Source of the DNA: Ashinkailepas kermadecensis | Taxonomy: Eukaryota > Arthropoda > Thecostraca > Neolepadidae | NCBI GenBank assembly: GCA_034440615.1 | Contig: JAOTOM010003827.1 | Span: 62,001-126,000, forward strand | Length of the DNA stretch: 64,000 nucleotides | Reading direction: 5' to 3' | Shown: piece after piece, positions 37,001 to 48,652 of the stretch | Position numbering within the stretch: the first letter of the stretch is position 1 | How the letters are laid out: every line of letters starts with the position of its first letter | Notes under the pieces: generated by a model | What the model was told of the DNA's origin: nothing | Database searches by the model: none | The model's input: only the letters and a program-made list of their open reading frames with translations | Program-made: the position numbers and the translations under genes

Positions 37001-38993
37001 CACAGCGTCAGTCGGCTCACACCGACACAGCGTCAGTCGGCTCACACTGACACAGCGTCAGTCGGCTCACACTGACACAGCGTCAGTCGGCTCACACTGA
37101 CACAGCGTCAGTCGGCTCACACCGACACAGCGTCAGTCGGCTCACACTGACACAGCGTCAGTCGGCTCCCGACACAGCGTCAGTCGGCTCACACCGACAC
37201 AGCGTCAGTCGGCTCACACTGACACAGCGTCAGTCGGCTCACACCGACACAGTGTCAGTCGGCTCACACTGACACAGCGTCAGTCGGCTCACACCGACAC
37301 AGCGTCAGTCGGCTCACACCGACACAGCGTCAGTCGGCTCACACTGACACAGCGTCAGTCGGCTCGACACAGCGTCAGTCGGCTCACACTGACACAGCGT
37401 CAGTCGGCTCACACCGACACAGTGTCAGTCGGCTCACACCGACACAGCGTCAGTCGGCTCACACTGACACAGCGTCAGTCGGCTCACACCGACACAGTGT
37501 CAGTCGGCTCACACTGACACAGCGTCAGTCGGCTCACACTGACACAGCGTCAGTCGGCTCACACCGACACAGTGTCAGTCGGCTCACACTGACACAGCGT
37601 CAGTCGGCTCACACCGACACAGCGTCAGTCGGCTCACACCGACACAGCGTCAGTCGGCTCACACTGACACAGCGTCAGTCGGCTCACAACACTGACACAG
37701 CGTCAGTCGGCTCACACCGACACAGCGTCAGTCGGCTCACACTGACACAGCGTCAGTCGGCTCACACTGACACAGCGTCAGTCGGCTCACACTGACACAG
37801 CGTCAGTCGGCTCACACGACACACTGACACAGCGTCAGTCGGCTCACACTGACACAGCGTCAGTCGGCTCACACACTGACACAGCGTCAGTCGGCTCACA
37901 CTGACACAGCGTCAGTCGGCTCACACCGACACAGCGTCAGTCGGCTCACACTGACACAGCGTCAGTCGGCTCACACCGACACAGCGTCAGTCGGCTCACA
38001 CTGACACAGCGTCAGTCGGCTCACACCGACACAGCGTCAGTCGGCTCACACCGACACAGCGTCAGTCGGCTCACACCGACACAGCATCAGTCGGCTCACA
38101 CTGACACAGCGTCAGTCGGCTCACACTGACACAGCGTCAGTCGGCTCACACTGACACAGCGTCAGTCGGCTCACACTGACACAGCGTCAGTCGCTGACAC
38201 AGCGTCAGTCGGCTCACACTGACACAGCGTCAGTCGGCTCACACTGACACAGCATCAGTCGGCTCACACTGACACAGCGTCAGTCGGCTCACACTGACAC
38301 AGCGTCAGTCGGCTCACACCGACACAGTGTCAGTCGGCTCACACCGACACAGTGTCAGTCGGCTCACCGCACACCGACACAGTGTCAGTCGGCTCACACC
38401 GACACAGTGTCAGTCGGCTCACACCGACACAGCGTCAGTCGGCTCACACTGACACAGCGTCAGTCGGCCCACACCGACACAGTGTCAGTCGGCTCACACT
38501 GACACAGCGTCAGTCGGCTCACACCGACACAGTGTCAGTCGGCTCACACCGACACAGCGCCAGTCGGCTCACACTGACACAGCGTCAGTCGGCTCACACC
38601 GACACAGTGTCAGTCGGCTCACACCGACACAGTATCAGTCGGCTCACACTGACACAGTATCAGTCGGCTCACACTGACAGTGTCAGTCGGCTCACACCGA
38701 CACAGTGTCAGTCGGCTCACACTGACACAGCGTCAGTCGGCTCACACCGACACAGTATCAGTCGGCTCACACTGACACAGTATCAGTCGGCTCACACCGA
38801 CAGTGTCAGTCGGCTCACACTGACACAGCGTCAGTCGGCTCACACTGACATAGCGTCAGTCGGCTCACACTGACACAGCGTCAGTCGGCTCACACTGACA
38901 CAGTATCAGTCGGCTCACACTGACAGTGTCAGTCGGCTCACACTGACAGTGTCAGTCGGCTCACACCGACACAGCGTTAGTCGGCTCACACCG
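28046..38993. repeat. 11-kb satellite of a 25-bp unit, about 438 copies
   Basis: The unit is TCGGCTCACAC, then C or T, GACACAG, then C or T, GTCAG. Almost all variation is at these two positions, both C-to-T changes in a CpG context, with rarer GCATC. Longer and rarer variants (GTATC, GCGCC, GCGTTAG) cluster in the last 650 bp and a high share of GTGTC is seen at both ends, while the middle is homogeneous. Many irregular indels lie between 31.4 and 37.9 kb. All reading frames here (75-bp, 25-residue period) are artefacts; no spacers exist, so this is not a CRISPR array. Confidence 0.98.
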
Positions 38994-41389
38994 CTGACGC
39001 CCGGTGATTTAATTTTAATTTAATTTAAGACCGCTATTTTTATCTGCAGTTCGCCAAGTGGTGCACCCTAAAACGATAATGGTCTGAACCCAGTATAACA
39101 ATGGATGCGGTCGACAAAAATACGTAGACAAGCGGCAACAGGCGATACAAAAATATAGGTGAACAAGGGTTGCGGTCTTCGTCATTGCTCTAATTAGGGA
39201 ATGATGACTATCAGTTGGTGCGGGCCGACAAAACGTTGCTTCGATGTTCTGTCGTGTCAAGATGGCATTCGAAATGCGTGAAGGTCACACGTTGAGGTTT
39301 GAGACTGCAAATGCGCCGCGTCCTGTCCCGTGTCTTCTCCCTTTCAATTACGCGTGACAAAACCTATATATTAACCCTCAGCCCACTGGGGGGAGGGGGA
39401 AGAATCTGCCGCCTTACGATTTTTTAAGAGCTCAAAAGTGCGCACCTATTAGCAAGTTGAAAACGTTGAAACCAGGTACCTGTTTGCCAATAAATTCGAC
39501 AGCTTGTGTCCCAAAAAAAGTATAAGCACTCGGTCGGTCGTGAGTGATGTCACAGTGACGTAACCTCCGGCGATTTTGTAACAAAATGAATAAAACGGCG
39601 GAATAAAACGGCAAAAATCGAGAACCAATGATATTAACAATCGGTCTTCGTATAATAACAGCCGATGAAATGGTCAATAATGCTGCAGTCTCCGAATTCT
39701 GGTTCCGTTTTTTTGTGCAACATGGCTGTGAAAATTTGCGAGCCTCAACTAAAATATTTTACTTGTTTTCAATTTTTGCTTCTTCTGACACCGGTAATAT
39801 ATGTGATTCAGAATCAGAATGTGAATATTCATAGCAAATTTCAAGTTGATGACTTTCAAAATGATCGAGATATGACGTACCAAATATTCCGTGGCCGTAG
39901 TATTGGAAGACATTGAGTGGCGCACGTGATCGCCGCGCCGTTTGCGGTAGGTATGATGCCAGCATCCGCGGCACCGGCCTTTGACATCACCTGAAACCTT
40001 GTAGCCCTTTCCCCTTGTATTGTTTCACAATACAAATTGAAAACATGAAGCTCAAAATTAGTTCCAAAAATAATAGGGCGTATACCCTCATTTGCTCGGG
40101 AAACCTTGATTGCATCTTTCGGGTTCCTGACAACATCTCGTTGAAGGAATATGCACCGCATGGGAATAAGAGCAGATTCAATAGTTGACCTCAGAATACT
40201 ACGTAACCCACCCCTTGAACTCATCCTTACTTACAGATGCTTTCCTTGGCTATCTCAGGGTGCAGGGCGCATGATGGCACTCGAATTCTGTCTCTGAGCT
40301 GCTTAATTTTATGAACCACGACCAAATTCGACACTTCGGTCGGTAGGTCAACGTTTAAGCCTTGGACTGGCCTGAGCGCATGCAACATTAATCCAATCTA
40401 TTGGACCATATACCCAATTGGACATGCAACAGTCATCCAATCTATTTTACTTATCTGAGGTCATCTTGTTGAGCTCTGTCGCGTATCGCCAAAGGCAAGA
40501 AATCGGTCCGTAGCTTTTCAAGTTACGCAGGGGACAGAATGATTGCTCATACGCGTGAAAATGTATGGAAATGAAACATATTGCATGACTACAATTTGGT
40601 AGAGGCAACAGGAATATATCGGATGTATGTTTGGGGTCAGGACAGAGACCGAAGTCCACGGCAGATTTTGTCATTTTTTGGACAATGTGAGTATTTTGTT
40701 TAATTTCAGCTAATTACGAACAGGGGCGAAGCCAGAGCGTATCAGTTCTCGCATATATGACATGCCGAAAATTCATCTCATGGTCCCGGGCGGGCCGGCC
40801 CGACCGTCACGCTTAATGAAGCTGTAATACTAGTCATGTTCCAGCTCGTCGCGTTCTAATTTTTCACTCCATATGAGATGTGTTAATACTAGTTTATTTT
40901 TTGTTCTTCTAAATTTGATATAATATCTAAATGATATCAAATATAAAGGCTCATGGATCATACAATCCATTAGCCTTCATGAAGTGTGCTTAATTTGTGT
41001 TCAAAGAAAAAGTTTTGCAGTGGCCTTTTCGCTTGTGGCCAACCTTAATCAACGTTCCGCGATGCAATAGAGCATTTCAAGTTCAAATTTTCTCACTCAT
41101 AGCCAGGGTTGCTCTTTGCGTCTTCACACTGACCAGCGTTCATCCTACTATTTATCCTACATTTTCCGCGCAAGGGCAATACAGCGAGAGTTGGCAATCT
41201 GTCCTCTGCTCATTGACAGTGTGGCTGATTAGTGTTCCGGGTATCAGAGGTCAGTCCCAGGGCGGGATGACTTTTCCTCTGCTCTTAGTAATGCAATTTG
41301 GTGAATGCTTCAAATTGGTGAATTCGAAATCACTTCAGCTGTGCACACAAGCTTGAAGATACGTGCCGGTACACACATTCGAAGCAATG
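38994..41389. other. No recognised gene
   Basis: The stretch between the satellite and the Mcr-like exons was checked for an MG1-type exon (signal peptide, YxPGQ-like motif) and none was recognised. Only short frames occur. Confidence 0.4.
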
Positions 41390-41760
41390 CGCGTGGACTG
41401 ATATGCGCGGAGATTCCAACGTACTGCGCCGTCAATACCTGTCTAGTCCAGCGCCCACATAAGCGCCGTATTACAACGTACCGCGCCGTCAAAACCCCTC
41501 TTTTCCAGCGCCCCCCCGGGAAAATCCCAACACCCCCCCCCCAACCCCTTCCCCCCCCCACAAAAACCCAAAAAAAAAAAACCCCCCCCAAATCCCTTTT
41601 CCTACACCGCCCACGAAGAAAAAAAAAAACGCCGACAATATGTCTGCAGCGCCGTATTACAACGTACTGCGCCGTCAATACCTGTCTAGTCCAGCGCCCA
41701 CGCGGAGATTCCAACGTACTGCGCCGTCAATACCTGTCTAGTCCAGCGCCCACATAAGCG
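41390..41760. repeat. Roughly 50-60-bp repeats interrupted by a homopolymer-rich block
   Basis: Four copies of a block containing CAACGTACTGCGCCGTCAAT and TGTCTAGTCCAGCGCCCA lie at about 41410, 41470 (partial), 41650 and 41710. Between them, 41505-41630 is almost only C and A runs, which looks like an expanded or poorly resolved stretch. Confidence 0.75.
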
Positions 41761-41988
41761 CCGCCATATTCTTTTATTGTACTGGAGTAGATTGGTGAGT
41801 TTTCCTTATGGCATACACTGTGCAATGTACAGTCCACATATGATTGGGATAAAGTGTGTCCCTTTAGGCGAGCACGTCACACTCGATTTTAAACCAGGAC
41901 TGAAATAATGTGAAGTCAACATGTTCACGCAGATGATTGTCCCTGACCGCATCGAGTTCGTGTGGATGTAAGCCAAATGCTACAACAG

Positions 41989-42119
41989 GTGTTGTGGAGC
42001 TGGGCTTCAGTCTGCCCTTCATCGGCAAGGGCGGCTGGTGGAAGATCCGGGTCAACGTGCGTGGACAAGTTGAAGAGAAGCTTATCAAGCTCACCAAATA
42101 CTTCGTGCCACAGTGGGAG
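41989..42119 (+). CDS. Mcr: Mcr-like gene, first recognised exon (end of MG2)
   Basis: The exon starts after TACAACAG (acceptor at 41987-41988) with two bases completing a Gly codon, and ends at CAGTGGGAG before a GTCAGT donor. It reads VVELGFSLPFIGKGG, WWKIRVNVRG and KLTKYFVPQWE. This is the MG2 ending typical of alpha-2-macroglobulin/TEP proteins: a hydrophobic strand, a GxWxI strand, then the KYVLPxFEV-type junction to MG3. The polypyrimidine tract before the acceptor is weak, so the 5' edge is less certain than the 3' edge. Earlier exons (signal peptide, MG1) were not found in the window. Confidence 0.72.
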
Positions 42120-43033
42120 GTCAGTGTCTGATCAGGGCACGTGCTACCGGGTAATCCAGTCTAGGCAATCTAGTCTACCGGGCAGAGGCACAGCCAGGGA
42201 AGAAGTTGGGCCGGTCTACCCCTTAGGAATCAAAAATACACTAGATCGAACAAGATTTTGGTAAATTTTCGCCACCTTAAATTTTCGGCGCGGGTAGCGA
42301 ACCGAAGGCTTTCTCCGTTTCACTAAAAACAAATTATAGTCGCCCCCCCCCCCAAGGAAATTCCCGGCTGCATCACCTCTACTGGGTAATCTAGTCTGTC
42401 AGTCAGTCAGTAACTTTGTCTGTTGCTTTGCTACGCCTAACGTTTCACCAACATGGTATTTCAAATGCATCAAATAGGAAATAATTCGATCGGATGCTGG
42501 ACGCTTGCTGTTTCACTCGGACTGAAATGTCTCCAGTTCTGAGCTCAATAGCTGCTGAGTTTCTCATTCACGCACCACCAATCCGCATGCAAGGGAAGCA
42601 ACACTCAATGAGACTTACTGAACGTGTGTGCTTTTCAAAAGTTAGAGGCTTGTTTTGTTTTCTCGTATCTAACCACTCACCTCCAGACAGACATAGACCT
42701 GGTTGCGCCCTGAATCAGAAGCATAAACCTGTTGACTGTCCAGGTAGATACAGTGATTCCCTGCTTGTGCAAAGCAGGACAAATACAGCACTGCCTACGC
42801 CAACAAAAGTGGGCGCGAATTATCAATTCTGGTCGAAGCGCCCTAAAGCCCAAATAACTAACTAACTACGCCAACAAACACCCTTGGTCGCTATCCCATC
42901 TTCAGCCATACTGGCCTAACTAACTCCAGGTGGATTACATCCTGCACCATTGCCTACTCCTAGGCAGACGTGCTGCCCTGCCCCCGGCCCCGTGCCCCGG
43001 GAAGCGACGCTGACCGACCGCCCTCCTTGACAG

Positions 43034-43222
43034 GCGTTCGTGTGGATGCCAACCTACTTCTTGCTGTCGGAGGATGCCATCTCTGGCGAGGTGTCGGCTG
43101 CTTACACCAACGACAAGATCATCCGCGGTAATGTCACACTCGAGCTGTGGGCCAAGGCCGATGCGCCCTACGCCGGCAACGAGGAGAACTACAGGTTCAT
43201 CACCTCCTACATCATAGAAGAG
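43034..43222 (+). CDS. Mcr: Mcr-like gene exon 2 (MG3, first part)
   Basis: Acceptor TTGACAG|GCG and donor GAAGAG|GTCAGT; 63 codons, phase 0 at both ends, in frame with exon 1. It reads AFVWMPTYFLLSEDAISGEV, AAYTNDKIIRGNVTLELWAK and ITSYIIEE. This is the MG3 opening found after the KYVLPxFE junction: the M/PxYxL strand, the S-A-x-Y-T-x-x-K-x-x-x-G turn and the long TLELW strand. The following intron is about 6.3 kb, the longest fully contained one, and is filled with minisatellites and MITEs. Confidence 0.85.
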
Positions 43223-43479
43223 GTCAGTTCGAGTCTGCAATATCACGGAAGCAGCGGGGATTAGAACCAGGAGCAGAATGCTGACGGGATGGGTGCTCCT
43301 GCTCCAGGGGGCTGACCAAAAATACTGGTTTTGGGGGACAATTTATTTAATCTCAGATTTTGAAAACTCGTAGGATTTGAAGAGCTAACAGTCGTTGGAT
43401 TTGTTTGAGACAATATCTATGTAATACAATGTTCTCAAACTTCGTCAAAATGTCATTTTGTGCGAAATCTCGACAAAAA

Positions 43480-43556
43480 TTGGCCTCTTAGGTGGGGGAT
43501 TGGGGAGGGGGGGGGGGGTGGCATGACCCCATTTGGCCTCCACTGGATCTGTCAGT
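43480..43556. mobile_element. MITE end fragment in intron 2
   Basis: Ends with GGCCTCCACTGGATCTGTCA, resembling the GGATCCGCCACTG termini of the hAT-like elements in this window. A G homopolymer run lies beside it. The other end was not identified. Confidence 0.4.
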
Positions 43557-43636
43557 GTCCTGCTCAGTACAGCACTGTGGAGAGGACCTCGCCTATCACC
43601 TTTCGGCCATTCGCGAGGAATGGACATTGGTTACTT

Positions 43637-43638
<2 letters not shown>

Positions 43639-43674
<36 letters not shown>
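43639..43674. repeat. (TA)n microsatellite in intron 2
   Basis: About 18 TA dinucleotides. Confidence 0.95.
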
Positions 43675-43676
<2 letters not shown>

Positions 43677-43857
43677 GTGTGTGGGTATTGAAAAAGTGCA
43701 TTGGAGTGGATTCCGATGTCCGATAAACACACGCGAACTCAGGACACCGTTTCCGGACTGAGGACCGTTTTTCAGGCCATACTCCGCAAAACTATTGGAA
43801 AGCACTTCTTGCATCAAGAAACGACCCGGGTATCAATATGCCGGTCAATGGTTGATG

Positions 43858-44050
43858 CAGATAGGGGTGCACTGGGTGCATGTACCCCATGGAAGTTTGC
43901 GCCCCTCCGGTCGGAAAAGGCACCCCTCCGGGAAGGCTCGATAGCCAAATCCCTCTCCCCTCCATTATTTTAACCAGAGGCTGCCCTTGGAAGAAATGGC
44001 GCCCTCCAGAGACCAAATGTTCCTCATGCCAATTCCTGGATCCGCCCCTG
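43858..44050. mobile_element. hAT-like MITE in intron 2
   Basis: The right end is AATTCCTGGATCCGCCCCTG; the interior GCGCCCCTCCGGTCGG and GGCACCCCTCCGGGAAGG is related to the 12.4- and 27.7-kb elements. The left end (CAGATAGGGGTGC) is diverged and no target duplication is evident. Confidence 0.55.
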
Positions 44051-44724
44051 ATGTAGGTGGTCTTTAACTCGCCGTGTTTATCCGCCCAGGTGTTCATCAT
44101 AGGTCACGTGACCCCCACTTCCTTTGATCTGAATCACCTGGCGGCTGTCACAGGTTTCGCTGGCTTTGCCAATTCGTGTGACATTGTGCAACACCAGGTA
44201 TCAAGAATCATCACCATCATCATGTGCGCAATTGTTTAGGATTGTCTCGCCTCACGAAACTGGGATCGCCAGAGAGATGAACCTTGGCACACGTATGGAC
44301 TCGGTTGGTGACTCGCCCAAGACACGCCAATGGTGCATGTGCGCGTCGTGGGTGTCATGTAACATGCGTAAATTCCACCGTAGGGCTCGCTGGAGGAATG
44401 TTGCAAATGACTGCCGCGGGCAAGCAAAGCGCCACAAAAGTGTAAAAGTTGCAGCAACAAATGGCCGAACCGCCATACATTTGATGTTTAAATATCAAAT
44501 ACCTGGGCCATATGCTAGCCACATGACACGTGTAAATGGTCCCCATTAGCTCAGGCCGTGAATCGGGCAGGAAAACTGAGGGTAGTTTTTAGTTGGCGGG
44601 TATATACAACCCAAACGGTGATAAGTACGACGGTGGTGTTTCTGAGTTTCGTTGGCAGCAGAACGAGCCATTTCATTTTGTCCGTCTCGGCACCAGGACG
44701 CCGGCGGGAAACATGTGGCAAACC
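44051..44724. other. Intron 2 sequence without recognised features
   Basis: A splice-bounded frame at 44091-44197 was considered as an exon and rejected (see rejected items). Confidence 0.5.
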
Positions 44725-45375
44725 ATGGTTGGAGAACAAGCAGCACGCCATGGATGGAGAACAAGCAGCACGCCTTGGGTGGAGAACAAGTGGCACGCCA
44801 TGTGTGGAGAACAAATGGCACGCCATGGGTGGAGAACAAGTAGCACGCCATGTATGGATAACAAGTAGCACGCCATGTGTGCAGAGCAAGTGGCACGCCT
44901 TGGGTGGAGAACAAGCAGCACGCCATGTGTGGAGAACAAGTGGCACGCCATGTGTGGATAACAAATGGCACGCCATGGGTGGATAACAAACAGCACGCCA
45001 TGTGTGTATAACAAGTGGCACGCCATGTGTGGAGAACAAATGGCACGCCATGTGTGGAGAACAAGTGGCACGCCATGGTTGGAGAACAAGCAGCACGCCT
45101 TGGGTGGAGAACAAGTGACACGCCATGTGTGGAGAACAAAATGTCACGCCATGTGTGGAGAACAAGTGGCATGCCATGTGTGTATAACAAGTGGCACGCC
45201 ATGTGTGGAGAACAAGTGGCACGCCATGGGTGGAGAACAAGTAGCACGCCTTGGGTGGAGAACAAGTGGCACGCCATGTGTGGAGAACAAGCAGCACGCC
45301 TTGGGTGGAGAACAAACAGCACGCCTTGGGTGGAGAGCAAGCAGCATGCCATAGGTAAAGAACAAGTGGCACATC
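44725..45375. repeat. 25-bp minisatellite in intron 2, about 26 copies
   Basis: Units join GGAGAACAAGTGGCACGC to CATGTGT, with recurring variants CAGCACGCC, GTAGCACGCC, GATAACAA, GTATAACAA and CTTGGGTGG. Unit length equals that of the 11-kb satellite, but the sequences are unrelated. Open frames on both strands are artefacts. Confidence 0.95.
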
Positions 45376-45439
45376 ATGTGTGGAAATGTTTGAAAATTAT
45401 TCGTGGGACACAATGTATAGCGACAATCTTTCATGCCGA

Positions 45440-45530
45440 TTTGGTTGGTTGGGCCTACCTCATTGGATCTCATGCTAAGGGAGCAAGAAGTTCGTGGGGC
45501 CAAGGCAAAGAAGGTGGAGCCAATGCCCCA
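45440..45530 (+). repeat. Dispersed repeat shared with 54403-54500
   Basis: Contains GGGCCTACCTCATTGGATCT, CATGCTAAGGGAGCAAGAAG and GGGCCAAGGCAAAGAAGGTG, matched in order by the copy in intron 8. Possibly a SINE fragment. Confidence 0.55.
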
Positions 45531-45824
45531 CAAAAGGAGACGAAAACTCGGCCCCTGTGACACACACAGGCGGGCGCCGTCCCAGTCAAGCCGGTGGCGA
45601 TCAGTACGCCAGCTGACTGGCCGCCGAGTAGTTGCTTTCTGCTGAGCGAGAAACTTACGCAGCACGTACTTTGGAAAATGGTGCTGCAATTGCTGGATTA
45701 AAACACGAAAACAGAACGCTAATTTGCATGTTGGGAACAATTAGATGTGTTGCACATGGGCAACACACACCAGCAGTGCTGCACACAGTCACACATAGGG
45801 ACCTGTGTGTGGTGGGGCTCGAGG

Positions 45825-46120
45825 GGGAGCCCCATGGCGCTGAACATCAGTACAGTGTGGACTGGTGTGAGATGGGGCTCCGAGGGGGTGCCCCATGGCG
45901 TTGAACATCAGTACAGTGTGGACCGGTGTGAGGTGGGGTCGGGGGTGCCGGCGTTGACATCAGTGTGTGTCGGGGTGGGGGGTGCCCCATGGCGTTGAAC
46001 ATCAGTACAGTGTGGACCGGTGTGAGGTGGGGCTCAGAGGGGGTGACCCATGGCGTTGAACATCAATACAGTGTGGACCGGTGTGAGGTGGGGCTCCGAG
46101 AGGGTGCCCCATGGCGTTGC
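45825..46120. repeat. About 61-bp minisatellite in intron 2
   Basis: Four to five copies of a unit with GTGCCCCATGGCGTTGAACA, TCAGTACAGTGTGGACCG and GTGTGAGGTGGGGCTC. The third is shortened. Confidence 0.9.
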
Positions 46121-46269
46121 GAGGAAAGAAACTAAGGATAACACATTCCCAACTAAAACTGAGATCGCTGGTACTGCCATGCAAACGGATACAGTTTTAA
46201 TACATGCGTGTGAAGCAGTGGTGGAGCAGCCACAGGACAAGAGGGAGAGGGAGGGCGATATTCGTGGGG

Positions 46270-46620
46270 AGCCATAAACCCAGGAATCATCGCGGACGCA
46301 ACAGTTTTGATCTGTGGAGGGGAACTGGTTTAGAGGTGCGTCAATGATTGAGAAAATGTCCAGGGAAAGTGGGAGGAAGAGGATGCACTCGAGAGACTTA
46401 GCATGGACAACATTTTCCAGCCAGAGGGACGCCTTCGGTTGAAAAGTTAAAGAAGGGAATGTGCACCTGAACGTGCTACAGTGGCGCCCGTTGTACTTGA
46501 GGGGCGCTTTCGGCTGAAAATTCCGGGATGGTGTACTCACTATCTTCGCGGGGCTTTGTTCAGTCAAAGAGGCGCGCCTCTCTCCAGTCAGAGGGCCCCC
46601 GACGAATAGTGGATGGGAGA
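46270..46620. mobile_element. Possible degenerate MITE in intron 2
   Basis: Carries GAGGGGCGCTTTCGGCTGAA, GTGGCGCCC and AGAGGCGCGCCTCTC, resembling interiors of the other GC-rich MITEs. Termini not defined. Confidence 0.3.
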
Positions 46621-47164
46621 ATAATCCTTCTACCCTGATATCTATCCCCATTGTGTGAACAGGGAACAGTATATTCATATCTTCCGAAATGAGGGGAGCA
46701 CATATTATTGGCGATGAAAAATTAGCACTTATTCGAAATCTAGCTAGCATGGAAAAATATGCTCGCAGTCCTTCCCTCCCGACACAGGAGGAGGAACAAA
46801 CCAACTTTTTTTAAAACACATTGGCGGAAGCATATCCTCAGCAACCTCGCCCGGGAAAACACTCATGCGAACAAGGCGTTCACAGCCGAGATTTTGTCGC
46901 ATCATGTGACTGTTGACTCGGCATAATACACGGTGCAATAGAGTAAGGTGTAGGGCCCGCTTTGTGCGTTGTGTGAGAGGGCCAGATCTGAACTGAAAGG
47001 CCCACCCACTGATTCCAATGTTGCCGTACATGCTGCACTTTTGTGGGTGTTGCCTTATAAATGAGTCATCCAGGGCAATATCGAAAACTGAGGTTCTTTT
47101 ATGGGACATTATGGGACATATGGGACGTAAAATTATGGGACATCACCATAATTTATACTTTGAG
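46621..47164. other. Intron 2 sequence without recognised features
   Basis: Ends in four spaced ATGGGACAT-like words near 47102-47145. Confidence 0.4.
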
Positions 47165-47555
47165 GACTGCTGCGCAACTGAATAATGAACTGAATAATGA
47201 ACTGAACTGAATAATGAACTGAGCTGAATAATGAACTGAATAATGAACTGAATAATGAACTGAATAATGAACTGAATAATGAACTGAATAATGAACTGAA
47301 TAATGAACTGAATAATGAACTGAATAATGAACTGAATAATGAACTGAATAATGAACTGAATAATGAACTGAATAATGAACTGAATAATGAACTGAATAAT
47401 GAACTGAATAATGAACTGAATAATGAACTGAATAATGAACTGAATAATGAACTGAATAATGAACTGAATAATGAACTGAATAATGAACTGAATAATGAAC
47501 TGAATAATGAACTGAATAATGAACTGAATAATGAACTGAACTGAAACTGCTGCGC
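47165..47555. repeat. 12-bp tandem array in intron 2, about 30 copies
   Basis: Almost perfect AATAATGAACTG units, bounded on both sides by a longer CTGCTGCGCAA motif (47168-47178 and near 47546-47558). Twelve is divisible by three, so three minus-strand frames read SLF, IIQF and VHYS repeats; none is a gene. Confidence 0.97.
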
Positions 47556-48372
47556 AATTTGAATAATGTAACCATACACTTAGTATGGTATTCATGAACA
47601 TGGTCCTATTTTTGGTCCTATTTTTTGCACAATAACCTTCTCCACTGAGGGAATGCATACCTGGCCATCAGCTTCGTCGCTGCCGAACCAACTGAGAGGA
47701 AATAAATGTCACTTATAGGATGGGGCATGGATGGGGTATGGGGTGCAACCGGATGCTCGGAAAAGCTGCACTCATCTCACCAACATCAAAGTGGCTCTGA
47801 CACGCGTGATGTGAAGCATGGGAAACGTCTTGTTCGTGTTCATCTCGCCAAACAACATCATGGCGTGGCATATTGTATGTCTCGGAGACCTTGACATAGA
47901 ACACGAACATTGAACCGTCGTCCACTCTCACTCTTTCGCCCCATCTGTATCTTTCTCGCGCTCTCGCGCTCTCGGCTTTCGGTCAATCAGAGCCCTAGTA
48001 GAGCTCGGGAGGACCCGGGCCCGGTTTTCGGGTGCGGTGGGTACAGTCATGTACGGCTTGGTCCGGCCGATGACCTTGAATTACGTGGTGCCGCCGGTGG
48101 AGTGCTGATTGCGGTACGTATGTGTCCCCAGTCGGTATGCGATTTCAACCGAACAAGTTTTAACTCGCGCCGACCAGATCTCCCGAGACAACCTTGCCAG
48201 CCCGGGGAGAGGTGTCATACCTGCTATCTCAAGAACAGCAAAGCCGTCGGATAATACCATTGCATAACCATAATACCGTCATGTCATTCCCAGTGCCATT
48301 GAACGCAAGCCAAGTTGTGTACTTGTGGTCAAATGTGAGGTCACCAGAGGCAAACAGTATGCAATGTGTGAA
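47556..48372. other. Intron 2 sequence without recognised features
   Basis: A 114-codon + frame at 47910-48254 has no recognisable motif or conserved splice pattern. Confidence 0.4.
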
Positions 48373-48652
48373 CAGTGGCACCGCCAGGATTTTCTTAGCT
48401 GGGGGGAGGGGCAACCAAAAATGTCAGGAAATAGAGGCACTCTCGGCGCGCGAGGCGCGCCAAAAAAAGTATTGGGTGGTGAAGATCTCAACATTTCTTA
48501 TTTTTTATCGTGCATTTTTGGTTGCTACGGGGAGCCTCGGGCCCTTGGCTGCGCCTCTGTGTGTGGCACCTGGTTCCAAGGTGTCACCACACATTTGTTG
48601 CGACTGCACGGTACGGAACCCAGCTAAACCCTGCGAGCCTCCAGTGGATATG
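48373..48652. mobile_element. Probable hAT-like MITE in intron 2
   Basis: Begins CAGTGGCACCGCCAGGATTT with a G-rich tract just inside, and ends with GAGCCTCCAGTGGATATGTC, a decayed counterpart of the family terminus. The interior has a GGCGCGCGAGGCGCGCC palindrome. No clear target duplication. Confidence 0.45.

Noticed and set aside
28046..38993. CRISPR array
   Set aside because: Units are contiguous with no unique spacers, there are no cas genes, and the setting is eukaryotic.
40997..41356. Possible MG1/signal exon upstream of the Mcr-like gene
   Set aside because: The frame contains no YxPGQ-type motif or MG1 strand pattern and has no phase-compatible donor to exon 1 that I could support.
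44091..44197. Candidate Mcr exon bounded by CCCAG and GTATCA
   Set aside because: Its translation has no MG3 character, and exons 2 and 3 already join in frame and in sense without it.
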